Below, in pieces: positions 1 to 6,917 of a DNA stretch of 11,274 bases. The stretch spans positions 1 through 11,274 of the forward strand of contig CAMXYZ010000028.1 in assembly GCA_947253305.1 (NCBI GenBank), written 5' to 3'. The stretch comes from an uncultured Helcococcus sp. GTDB taxonomy: Bacteria; Bacillota; Clostridia; Tissierellales; Peptoniphilaceae. The translations under genes were made by a program, and so were the position numbers. Below the pieces are notes generated by a model. The model worked only from the letters and a program-made list of their open reading frames with translations. It was not told the DNA's origin and made no database searches. Position 1 is the stretch's first letter, and each line of letters opens with the position of its first letter.

Positions 1-45
1 GATTGCCTCTTGTCTCGTGGGCTCGGAGATGTGTATAAGAGACAG
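1..45. other. Illumina Nextera i7 adapter contamination
   Basis: Bases 27-45 are the Tn5 mosaic end AGATGTGTATAAGAGACAG, and bases 12-26 are the Nextera read-2 sequence that precedes it. Bases 4-11 (TGCCTCTT) equal the reverse complement of the Nextera N711 index AAGAGGCA, as I recall it, and bases 1-3 (GAT) match the end of the P7 primer part. This is library construct left on the end of a contig, not genome. The ftsH reading frame is intact up to base 46, which places the junction exactly there. Confidence 0.97.
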
Positions 46-1679
46 GAGTAGTGGTCACCACTTGAATAGTCAGAACCACCTAAAAATACACTACCTCTTC
101 CATCATCATATTGTACTGGACCTAGCATCTCACTAAATCCATAAGTTTTAATCATAGCTCTTGCAATTGCTGTAGCTCTTTCAATGTCACTTGAAGCACC
201 AGTTGAGATATCATCTAAGACAATTTCTTCTGCAGCTCTTCCACCTAATAAAGCAACTAATCTATTTGCCATTTCGGTCTTTGTTCTAAATGATTTATCC
301 TCATCAGGTAAATATGCAGTAAATCCACCAGCATCACCTCTAGGTACAATCGTAATCATATGAACAGGATCTAATTGTTCTAAGAATTGTGCTGTTACAG
401 CATGCCCAGCTTCATGATAAGCAGTAAGTACTCTTTCCCTTTCAATAACAACTCTTGATTTTTTCTCTGGTCCAGCCATTACTCTGATTGCTGCCTCATC
501 CATTAATGCTGATGTAATATGTTCCATATTATTTCGAGCTGCTAATAAAGCTGCTTCATTAGTCAAGTTTTCAATTTCAGCTGGAGAAAATCCTGCGATT
601 GATTTTGCAACATCTTCTAAATTAATATCATCTGAAAGTTTTTTATTTCTTGTATGAACCCTTAATATTTCTAATCTTTCTCTAACATCTGGCATTCCGA
701 TTTGTATTGTTCTATCAAATCTACCAGGTCTTAATAATGCTGGATCTAAAATATCAGGTCTATTAGTAGCTGCTATCATTATGATTCCTTCATTTTTTTC
801 GAAACCATCCATCTCTACTAATAATTGGTTAAGTGTCTGTTCTCTTTCGTCATGGCCACCACCAAGTCCTGAACCTCTCTTACGTCCAACAGCATCAATT
901 TCGTCAATAAAAATAATACATGGAGCGTTTTTCTTCGCCTCAGCGAACATATCCCTAACTCTTGATGCACCAACACCAACAAACATCTCCACAAAATCTG
1001 AACCACTTATACTGTAGAATGGTACTCCTGCTTCCCCTGCTACAGCTCTTGAAATATATGTCTTACCTGTACCAGGCCCACCAACTAATAATACACCTTT
1101 AGGTATTCTAGCACCTTGCTCCATATATTTTCTTGGTCTTTTCAGGAAGTCTACAAGCTCTTCCATCTCTTCTTTTTCTTCTTTTAATCCTGCTACATCA
1201 TTAAAAGTAATTTTTGCTCTATTATCTAAATTCATTTTAGCTTTGGATTTACCAAACTTCATTGCCTGATTAGCACCACCAGCCTGTCTAGCAATCATCA
1301 GATAAAATATGAATCCCATACCAGCTAATAGAATAATTGTAGGTAATATATCTATAAAGAAGTTTGTATCACTTTCTTTCATAGCTGAATATTTTATAGC
1401 ACCACTTTCAACTTTTTGTTTTAAGTAATTATCATAAAAACTTGTTTGAAATTCTTTAGGTAATTCAGTTCTAAAAGTAGTATTATCTGAAAGAACTCCA
1501 TCAATTGTTGAGCCCGTAGTTGTAATAGATTTAACTTTATCGGATTCTATATAAGTAATTAATTTATCTACAGTAACTGTATTATTTGGTCTCAATACAT
1601 TTCCAAACATTTGTATTAAGAATATTACTATTAGTATTGGAAATAACATACCAAATATATTCGGTCTTTTTCTATTCAT
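46..1679 (-). CDS. ftsH: ATP-dependent zinc metalloprotease FtsH, C-terminus cut off at the contig end
   Basis: FtsH is a membrane-anchored hexameric AAA+ protease that degrades misfolded and short-lived membrane and regulatory proteins. The visible 544 residues hold a first membrane helix (about 8-28), an external domain, a second membrane helix (about 105-128) and an AAA+ module. The Walker A is GGPGTGKT (200-207), followed by Walker B IIFIDEID and the second region of homology ATNRP...RPGRFDR. The zinc protease motif HEAGH is at 422-426, with the third ligand Asp498 in STGASSD. The family is usually about 600-650 residues, so roughly 60-100 C-terminal residues are missing at the adapter junction; this is an assembly edge, not a mutation. 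Walker A has Gly where most FtsH have Pro at the second position. The start is ATG at 1679, with AAGGAG four bases upstream inside tilS; it overlaps the tilS stop by 8 bp and is probably translationally coupled. Confidence 0.97.
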
Positions 1680-2988
1680 AATTCTCCTTCATTCCCTTCA
1701 CATTTATTCGTATTCCATCTTTATACCCTAAATCTCTGGTATAAATATCTGCAATAATAATGATTTCTCCATCATATTCAATAATTGGTAAATAATCTCT
1801 AATATATCTATCAACTTTTTTATCTATAAAGAAATCTTTGATTTTCTTTTCCTTGTTTTTAATTAACAATCTATCCCCATTTTTACGAGTTCTAATAATA
1901 ACTTTTGAATCTTTTGGTAAATAAATTCCTTCATTATCATTTATATTTATCCCAAATCCATTAAATATGCATTCTTTATTAGAATCAAGATTTATTTCAA
2001 CTCCATCTATCAATTCATTTTTTATTTCTTTACTAATTATAAAATCGTCATAGGAATTATAAAAAACTAGATTATTAAAAGTCTTAATAAAAGCATTTCT
2101 TGAAAATATAATATCTATAATTTCTTTATAATGAATTTTTTCAAAATTATAAGTACTCTTATTAATTCTCGTAATTTCTCTTCTAATGATTTCTATTAAT
2201 TCAAACTCTGATAGTTTTAACAAATCAGCTTTTTTAAAAACTGTCTTAGATTTTTTTCTATATGAAATAACACTATCTATTAGTTCATCAATATTTTTAT
2301 CTATATATTTTCTTTCTTCTAAAGCTAATTTAGATAAATTGCTAATTGAAGAATATATATTTGGATTATATTTTTCTTTTATAAATGGAATCAATTCATT
2401 TCTTATGGAATTTCTTCTATAATCATTTTCAAAATTTGTGTGATCATCTCTATATTCCAAATTGTTTTTTAATGCATATTCTATTATATCATTTTTACTT
2501 GTTTCTAAAAGAGGTCTAATGGTATTTTCATCGAATATTTGCATACCAACAATTCCATCTATTCCGGTACCTCTAATTATTCTCATTAGAACTGTTTCTA
2601 TTTGATCATCTAGATTATGTCCAAGTGCAATTATCCAATCCTTAATATCTGTTTTTTCATCTAATATATTAGATATTGCATTTTTTCTTAAAATCCTACC
2701 AGCTTCTTCTTCAGAAAGATTTAATTCTTTGGCATATCTTTCCATTGAATAAGTCTCTGTATGATAATTTAATCCTAATTTTTTAGCTAAATTAGAAACA
2801 AATTCTTCATCTTTATTTGACAAACTCATTCGAGTTTGATGATTGAAATGGAATATTTCAAGATTATAATTATATTTTTCTTTATTCTTATTTAAGATAT
2901 CTAACAATACAATAGAATCGACTCCTCCAGAAACAGATACTAAAATATTCTTATTTTTAATATAATCGAATATATAATTTTCTATCAT
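1672..2988 (-). CDS. tilS: tRNA(Ile)-lysidine synthase TilS
   Basis: TilS uses ATP to join lysine to C34 of the CAU anticodon of tRNA-Ile2, changing its reading from AUG to AUA. It is cytoplasmic and normally essential. Counting from the ATG at 2988, the PP-loop SGGVDS is at 20-25. HFNHQTR is at 47-53, HNLDDQIET at 124-132 and RIIRGTGIDG at 136-145. The C-terminal substrate-binding domain follows, with TRKNGDR and a family-typical IKDFFIDKKV segment. At 438 residues it is full length. A GTG lies directly before the ATG, at 2991, but AAGAGGG (2994-3000) is only 2 nt from GTG and 5 nt from ATG, so ATG is preferred. The Shine-Dalgarno overlaps the divIC stop codon, which suggests tight coupling. 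In Bacillus hpt lies between tilS and ftsH; here ftsH follows directly. Confidence 0.96.
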   Translation of the reverse strand: MIENYIFDYIKNKNILVSVSGGVDSIVLLDILNKNKEKYNYNLEIFHFNHQTRMSLSNKDEEFVSNLAKKLGLNYHTETYSMERYAKELNLSEEEAGRILRKNAISNILDEKTDIKDWIIALGHNLDDQIETVLMRIIRGTGIDGIVGMQIFDENTIRPLLETSKNDIIEYALKNNLEYRDDHTNFENDYRRNSIRNELIPFIKEKYNPNIYSSISNLSKLALEERKYIDKNIDELIDSVISYRKKSKTVFKKADLLKLSEFELIEIIRREITRINKSTYNFEKIHYKEIIDIIFSRNAFIKTFNNLVFYNSYDDFIISKEIKNELIDGVEINLDSNKECIFNGFGININDNEGIYLPKDSKVIIRTRKNGDRLLIKNKEKKIKDFFIDKKVDRYIRDYLPIIEYDGEIIIIADIYTRDLGYKDGIRINVKGMKENYE

Positions 2989-2993
2989 CACTG

Positions 2994-3000
2994 CCCTCTT
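2994..3000 (-). promoter_or_regulatory. tilS ribosome binding site that decides the start
   Basis: On the minus strand the sequence is AAGAGGG CA GTG ATG. Spacing is 2 nt to GTG (2991) and 5 nt to ATG (2988), which favours ATG. The site overlaps the TAA stop of divIC at 2999-3001. Confidence 0.7.
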
Positions 3001-3406
3001 AGTTTTCTGATTCTTCTTTAGTTTCTTCTTTTGTTTCTTTTTCAGTTTCAGATTCTTTTTCTTTCAATTTTTCAATTTCATCAGGTGTTAAATATATTTT
3101 TTCACCCTCTTTAATCATTCCCAATTTTTCTCTAGCAATCTTTTCAATATACTCAAGGGAATTGGCATCATCAACCATCTGATTTAGTTTCAATATTTTT
3201 TCTTTTAATTCTTCACTTTGCATTTGCAATTCTCTAGATTCTTCTTGTAATTGGGCTATAGTTCTTTTTTGTTGAACAAATCTATAAACTAAAGATATTA
3301 ATACCACTACACTAATTATTGTAAAAATAGTTAATATATCAATTTTCTTTTTCTTCCTAACCCTTCTTCTTGAATTCCTATTTACATTATTTGATTTATT
3401 ATCCAT
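2999..3406 (-). CDS. divIC: Septum formation initiator, DivIC/FtsL-like cell division protein
   Basis: This is a small bitopic protein of the DivIC family, which joins FtsL and DivIB (FtsQ) at the division septum to regulate cell wall synthesis. The 135 residues show a very basic cytoplasmic N-terminus (RRRVRKKKK), one membrane helix (about 24-42) and a coiled coil (about 45-78, heptads rich in Leu, Glu and Gln). The family motif YIEKIAREKLGMIKEGE follows, then a charged Lys/Glu/Thr-rich tail that is probably disordered. The longest frame starts at TTG 3412, but AGAAGG (3413-3418) touches that TTG and lies 6 nt before the ATG at 3406, so ATG is used here. With this start the gene begins 2 nt after the rqcP TGA. 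In Bacillus yabP and yabQ lie between these two genes; they are absent here. Confidence 0.92.
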   Translation of the reverse strand: MDNKSNNVNRNSRRRVRKKKKIDILTIFTIISVVVLISLVYRFVQQKRTIAQLQEESRELQMQSEELKEKILKLNQMVDDANSLEYIEKIAREKLGMIKEGEKIYLTPDEIEKLKEKESETEKETKEETKEESEN

Positions 3407-3408
3407 AA

Positions 3409-3654
3409 TCAACCTTCTATAACTCTAAACATATCTTCTGCACTATCTTTTCTGGAAGATTCAATTAATTCTAACACTTCAAATTTAACAATTCTATTTC
3501 CGAATTCAATTTCTATAATATCACCAGGCTTAACCTCAGTACCAGGTTTAGCAATTTTTTCATTAACTTTTATTCTTCCACTTTCTGCCGCTTCCTTAGC
3601 AACAGATCTTCTCTTTATTATTCTCGAATTTTTTAAAAATTTATCTATTCTCAT
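3409..3654 (-). CDS. rqcP: RqcP (YabO), S4-domain ribosome quality control factor
   Basis: RqcP is a small RNA-binding S4-domain protein that works with RqcH on stalled 50S subunits to add alanine tails to incomplete peptides. At 81 residues it has the normal length. The N-terminal S4 core is visible (MRIDKFLKNSRIIKRR, then VAKEAAESGRIKVNEK), followed by the beta-rich KPGTEVKPGDIIEIEFG segment. It starts at ATG 3654 with AGGAAGG four bases upstream. It is the first gene of the operon and is followed by divIC with a 2-nt gap. The position beside divIC separates it from the stress homologue HslR and supports RqcP. The likely promoter is an extended -10 at 3697-3705. Confidence 0.94.
   Translation of the reverse strand: MRIDKFLKNSRIIKRRSVAKEAAESGRIKVNEKIAKPGTEVKPGDIIEIEFGNRIVKFEVLELIESSRKDSAEDMFRVIEG
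3413..3418 (-). promoter_or_regulatory. divIC ribosome binding site that decides the start
   Basis: On the minus strand the sequence is AGAAGG TTG ATT ATG. No spacing is left for the TTG at 3412, but there are 6 nt to the ATG at 3406. The site lies inside the last codons of rqcP, so divIC translation probably follows rqcP translation. Confidence 0.7.
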
Positions 3655-3696
3655 AAAACCTTCCTATTCTATCTAAATAAAAATAGTTCTCATAAG

Positions 3697-3705
3697 ATTA
3701 TAACA
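3697..3705 (-). promoter_or_regulatory. Extended -10 promoter of the rqcP-divIC-tilS-ftsH operon
   Basis: The minus strand reads TGT TATAAT (3705-3697), a perfect -10 with the TG extension, about 43 nt before the rqcP start. No good -35 is visible 16-18 nt upstream, which is normal for extended -10 promoters. The region between it and the nagE terminator (3707-3765) is AT-rich and holds nothing else that I can name. Confidence 0.6.
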
Positions 3706-3765
3706 TATATCGAGAGATAATCTTTATATTATTTAAAATTATTATTTTCTTTTAATATCATCTTT

Positions 3766-3806
3766 AAAGTAAAAAACTTCGACAAGTCTAAAACTTATCG
3801 AAGTTT
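3766..3806 (-). terminator. Rho-independent terminator of nagE
   Basis: The arms 3794-3806 and 3774-3786 form a 13-bp stem on the minus-strand RNA (AAACUUCGAUAAG with CUUGUCGAAGUUU). One U-G wobble replaces what would be a C-A mismatch on the plus strand. A T run follows (TTTTTTACTTT). Full pairing only on the minus strand supports termination of nagE, whose stop is 20 nt before the hairpin. Confidence 0.88.
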
Positions 3807-3825
3807 AATTCTATATAATTAATTT

Positions 3826-5304
3826 TTATAGATGTTTTTCAAATACACCATGTATTCTTTCAACTTGTGGTCCAATAATTACATGAACTTGATTTTTACC
3901 TGGTTTTGTAACTCCTGAGACACCAGCTTGTTTGATAACTGCTTCGTCAACTTTGCTGTCATCTTTAACAGTTAATCTTAATCTTGTTGTACAGTATGTG
4001 TGTGTATCTATATTATCAGCACCACCAAGACCTCTAATGATTTGTTCAACCATTACATTGTCTTTATCACTTGCCATTGCGTTATTTGTTGAAGATGTTG
4101 TTGTACCTAAGTCAATTTCTCTTCCTGGTGTCATAATATTAAATTTATTAATTGCAAATTTGAATAGTACGAAATAAATTACTGCGAATACTAAACCTTG
4201 TAATATTAAGAAGTACCATCCTTCTGCCATTGGGTTTTGGCTGCTTAGGAACATATCAAATGCGCCTGCGGAGAATCCAAATCCTGCATACCAACCAAGT
4301 TGAGCTGATAGGAATACTGAGATACCTGTTAGTATTGCATGAACTAAATATAGTCCTGGAGCTAAAAACATGAATGAGAATTCTAATGGTTCTGTAACAC
4401 CTGTTAGGAATGATGCTAATGCACCTGCTATTAATAGTGACTTTGCAAATTCTTTTCTTTCTGGTCTAGCTTCTGAAATCATTGCCATACCTGCTGCTGG
4501 TAAACCAAACATCATGATTGGGAAGAATCCAGCTTGATACATACCTGGATGGTATGTTGATGTGATTGCTTCTTGAACATTTCCTAAGAAGTTTGGAATA
4601 TCATTGATTTCAACTAATCCGAACCAGAATACTTGGTTTAAAGCGTGATGTAGACCTGTTGGGATTAGCAATCTATTTGCAAATCCGTAGATACCTGCTC
4701 CGATTGGTCCCATTTTTAGTAATCCTTGACCTAATCCTACTAATGCAACATATACTACTGGCCATACATAAATTAAAATTAAAGCTGCAATTAATGAGAA
4801 TATTGAAGCCATAATTGGAACTAATCTTCTACCTGAGAAGAATGCTAAGAAATCTGGTAAATTAACTTCATAGAATTTATCATAAGTATGTCCACCTATA
4901 ATACCTGCTAATATACCTATAAATACATTCTTATTATTTATCGCATCAAATGCTGCTACCTCGAATGGTTCTGCTGCTTGCCATGCTTCTAAATCTAAAG
5001 ATTTTAATTGAGCAACTGCATCTGTTTTTAGTAATGTTGTTATTGTAAGGAATGATACTAAACCTGCTACTGCTGCAGCTCCATGGTTATCTTTTGATAA
5101 ACCAAAAGCAACTGCTACCGCAAAAATAATTCCTAAATTATCTAGAATTGATCCACCAGCTTTAATTAAGAAAGCTGCGATCGCACTGTCTCCACCCCAA
5201 AACTCAGGGTCAATTAGATATCCAATTCCTAATAGCAATGCTGCCAATGGCATTACAGCAACTGCTTGCATGAATGATCTACCTAATCTTTGTAAATATT
5301 TCAT
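3826..5304 (-). CDS. nagE: PTS EIICB transporter, N-acetylglucosamine-type (NagE/NagP-like)
   Basis: This membrane permease imports and phosphorylates an amino sugar or hexose at the expense of phospho-HPr through an EIIA. From the ATG at 5304 the 492 residues comprise an EIIC domain (1 to about 385, many membrane segments), the linker TPGRE (392-396) and an EIIB domain (about 416-492) with phosphorylated Cys438 in YCTTRLRLTV. EIIC family motifs include ANRLLIPTGLHH, GFFPIMMFGLPAA and TGVTEPLEF (301-309). The LLIPTGLHH and FFPIMMFG variants are closer to NagE than to PtsG (RCLVPFGLHH), so GlcNAc is the best guess; glucose or a related sugar cannot be excluded. No EIIA domain is fused, unlike E. 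coli NagE. The separate EIIA at 6402-6869 is the likely partner. The longest frame starts 12 codons earlier but contains the AGGAGG in it, so that start is rejected. Confidence 0.93.
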   Translation of the reverse strand: MKYLQRLGRSFMQAVAVMPLAALLLGIGYLIDPEFWGGDSAIAAFLIKAGGSILDNLGIIFAVAVAFGLSKDNHGAAAVAGLVSFLTITTLLKTDAVAQLKSLDLEAWQAAEPFEVAAFDAINNKNVFIGILAGIIGGHTYDKFYEVNLPDFLAFFSGRRLVPIMASIFSLIAALILIYVWPVVYVALVGLGQGLLKMGPIGAGIYGFANRLLIPTGLHHALNQVFWFGLVEINDIPNFLGNVQEAITSTYHPGMYQAGFFPIMMFGLPAAGMAMISEARPERKEFAKSLLIAGALASFLTGVTEPLEFSFMFLAPGLYLVHAILTGISVFLSAQLGWYAGFGFSAGAFDMFLSSQNPMAEGWYFLILQGLVFAVIYFVLFKFAINKFNIMTPGREIDLGTTTSSTNNAMASDKDNVMVEQIIRGLGGADNIDTHTYCTTRLRLTVKDDSKVDEAVIKQAGVSGVTKPGKNQVHVIIGPQVERIHGVFEKHL

Positions 5305-5308
5305 ATTT

Positions 5309-5314
5309 CCTCCT
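5309..5314 (-). promoter_or_regulatory. nagE ribosome binding site that decides the start
   Basis: The minus strand reads AGGAGG AAAT ATG. This perfect site lies inside the longer open frame that begins at 5340, so the protein starts at 5304 with MKYLQRLGRS, which matches the usual N-terminus of the family. Confidence 0.88.
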
Positions 5315-5362
5315 ATATGTTTTTTTGATACTTTTACCATTGAATTTTAATGGTTTTTATAT

Positions 5363-5373
5363 ATCAATTTGAT
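5363..5373. promoter_or_regulatory. Perfect 11-bp palindrome, candidate operator at the nagE transcription start
   Basis: ATCAA T TTGAT is a perfect inverted repeat that overlaps the last two bases of the nagE -10 and the predicted start point. A related half (ATCAATT) occurs again at 5415-5421, close to the -35 of the divergent promoter. The position suits a repressor that controls both PTS transcription units. The regulator is not in the window, and short AT-rich palindromes can arise by chance. Confidence 0.35.
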
Positions 5374-5399
5374 TATAACACAATTTTTTGAAATGTAAA
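5372..5399 (-). promoter_or_regulatory. Promoter of nagE
   Basis: The minus strand shows -35 TTTACA (5399-5394), a 16-bp spacer and -10 TATAAT (5377-5372), with a TG extension (TGT TATAAT). The predicted start point is near 5365, giving a leader of about 60 nt before the nagE ATG. Confidence 0.75.
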
Positions 5400-5426
5400 A
5401 GAACGTTATCATAAATCAATTAATTT

Positions 5427-5455
5427 TTGAAAACTTAACTATCTTATTGTATATT
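5427..5455 (+). promoter_or_regulatory. Promoter of the TIM-barrel protein/EIIA operon
   Basis: -35 TTGAAA (5427-5432), an exact 17-bp spacer and -10 TATATT (5450-5455) make a good sigma-A-type promoter, divergent from nagE with 27 bp between the two -35 boxes. The predicted start near 5462 falls just before the Shine-Dalgarno at 5464-5470, so the leader would be only about 13 nt and leaves no room for an RNA switch. Control, if any, should act on the promoter. Confidence 0.75.
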
Positions 5456-5474
5456 AGTATTATAGGAGGGATAA

Positions 5475-6392
5475 ATGGTAAAAAGATTATTAGATATACA
5501 AGCTGAAGATTTAAGGGGTTTGAGTGCAAAAGAAAAGCTCGAAAGTATTAAAAAATCTGAGGGTAGAGTTTTAGTTTCTGAAACTATAGGAAAATACACC
5601 CCTATGCTTGGAGATATATCAAATGCTGAACTTGCCACTGCTTTTGGAGCTGATATAATATTAGTTAATCTATATGATTGCGATGAAAATAAGATACAAG
5701 GCATCGATTCAGATAAACCTTTAAAAAAGATAAAAGAATTAACTAATAGATTAGTTGGTGTCAATCTAGAACCAGTTTATGAAGATAATGATAACGATGA
5801 TAAAGATAATATTTGGCGCATGACACCAGGCAGAAGATCTACTATTGAAAATGTACAAAAATTAATCGATCAAGATGTAGATATATTAGTTTTGACCGGA
5901 AATCCAGACACCGGCGTTACTAATGAAGGAATTTATGAAGCTATTCGTAATATAAAAAACCATTTTGGAGATAAGATAATTATTATATCAGGTAAAATGC
6001 ATTCCGCTGGATCTATTTCAGAATCTGGTTCAGAATTAATGGATGAAAATATAGTTAAAAACTTCATAGATGCTGGTACAGACATAATCTTATTACCTGC
6101 TCCAGGAACAGTTCCAGGTTTCGATTTAGAAAAAAGTAAAAATATTATTCAATTTATCCATAAATATGGTAAAATGAGTTTAACAGCAATTGGTACATCT
6201 CAAGAAGGAGCAGATACAAATACTATTAGGCAAATTGCTCTTAATAGTAAAATGGCCGGTACTGATATGCATCATATTGGAGATAGTGGAATATCTCCAG
6301 GCATTGCTACACCAGAAAATATTATGGCTTATTCAATAGCTATAAAAGGAAAGAGACATACATATAGAAGAATGTCTAAGAGAGGATATTAG
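5475..6392 (+). CDS. TIM-barrel-like protein of unknown function linked to PTS (PEP phosphonomutase-like/DUF7916 type)
   Basis: This 305-residue soluble protein has no signal peptide or membrane helix. I recall similar proteins with ELATAFGADIILVNLYD being annotated as PEP phosphonomutase-like, HAD-like or DUF7916 and found beside PTS genes; the exact family name needs checking. Strand-helix repeats suggest a beta/alpha barrel, with strands near 31-36 (RVLVSE), 60-65 (DIILVN), 93-98, 137-141 (ILVLTG), 167-172, 203-207 (IILLP), 236-240 and 264-269. Strand ends carry likely active-site residues: TGNPDTGVTN (141-150), GKMHSAGS (173-180), PAPGTVPG (208-215) and MHHIGDSG (265-272). Classical HAD motifs (DxDxT at the N-terminus) are not seen. 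AGGAGGG precedes the ATG by 4 nt. The next gene is the EIIA, 9 nt downstream, so a role on the imported phospho-sugar is inferred; the reaction is unknown. Confidence 0.75.
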   Translation: MVKRLLDIQAEDLRGLSAKEKLESIKKSEGRVLVSETIGKYTPMLGDISNAELATAFGADIILVNLYDCDENKIQGIDSDKPLKKIKELTNRLVGVNLEPVYEDNDNDDKDNIWRMTPGRRSTIENVQKLIDQDVDILVLTGNPDTGVTNEGIYEAIRNIKNHFGDKIIIISGKMHSAGSISESGSELMDENIVKNFIDAGTDIILLPAPGTVPGFDLEKSKNIIQFIHKYGKMSLTAIGTSQEGADTNTIRQIALNSKMAGTDMHHIGDSGISPGIATPENIMAYSIAIKGKRHTYRRMSKRGY

Positions 6393-6401
6393 GAGGATTA
6401 T

Positions 6402-6869
6402 ATGAATTTATTTGGATCAAAGATCAAATTATATGCACCTATGACAGGAGAATTAGTAGATATAACACAAGTTGAAGATATAACTTTTGCACAAAAATTC
6501 TTAGGAGATGGAGTTGCAATTAGACCAACTGATGGTACAGTAGTTGCTCCAGCTGATGGAACTGTTATCCAAGTTTTCCATACAAAACACGCATTAGGAC
6601 TTAATGTTAAAGGTATTGAACTATTAATTCACATCGGAATGAATACTGTAGAATTAAAAGGAAATGGTTTCGAAGTATTTGTTGAAGAAGGCGACAAAGT
6701 TAAAAAAGGTGATGTTCTAGTAAAAGTTGATTTAGACGTATTAAAAGAACATGGTTACCCAACAGAAACACCAATTGTAATTACAAATATGGAATCTATT
6801 AAATCTTTAGATAAAAGTTCTGGTAATGTAGTAGCTGGTGAAAGTGAAATAATGCAAATTAAAAAATAA
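6402..6869 (+). CDS. PTS EIIA component, glucose/GlcNAc superfamily (Crr-like)
   Basis: This cytoplasmic phosphocarrier accepts phosphate from HPr and passes it to an EIIB. The 155 residues match the EIIA-Glc fold. His77 in LLIHIGMNTVELKG corresponds to the phosphorylated His90 of E. coli EIIA-Glc. His63 in TKHALGL corresponds to its helper His75. Other family marks are APMTGELVDI near the start, GDGVAIRPTDG (35-45), VEEGDKVKKGD (94-104) and the VITNM segment. The stop of the upstream gene overlaps the TAGGAGG Shine-Dalgarno, so the two genes are co-transcribed and probably coupled. The EIICB transcribed divergently lacks an EIIA domain and belongs to the same superfamily, so it is the probable partner. 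The unit ends at the hairpin at 6886-6917. Confidence 0.95.
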   Translation: MNLFGSKIKLYAPMTGELVDITQVEDITFAQKFLGDGVAIRPTDGTVVAPADGTVIQVFHTKHALGLNVKGIELLIHIGMNTVELKGNGFEVFVEEGDKVKKGDVLVKVDLDVLKEHGYPTETPIVITNMESIKSLDKSSGNVVAGESEIMQIKK

Positions 6870-6885
6870 TAGAATGATTACATGA

Positions 6886-6917
6886 AAAAATGGGGTTATT
6901 GCCCCATTTTTATTTTT
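6886..6917. terminator. Bidirectional Rho-independent terminator between EIIA and degV
   Basis: AAAAATGGGG (6886-6895), loop TTATTG, CCCCATTTTT (6902-6911) form a perfect 10-bp stem flanked by an A tract on one side and a T tract on the other, so it can stop transcription from both sides. It ends just before the degV stop codon (6918-6920) and 16 nt after the EIIA stop. Confidence 0.92.

Noticed and set aside
818..1017. Short open frames on both strands inside ftsH
   Set aside because: They are frame shadows of the uninterrupted ftsH frame, which has all its AAA+ motifs here.
3932..4177. Plus-strand frame of 81 codons opposite nagE
   Set aside because: It lies opposite the conserved EIIB domain and linker, has no family features and no Shine-Dalgarno that I can see.
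5398..5411. Catabolite (cre) site for CcpA near the nagE -35
   Set aside because: The right half fits NCGNTNWCA, but the left half has three mismatches, so support is too weak.
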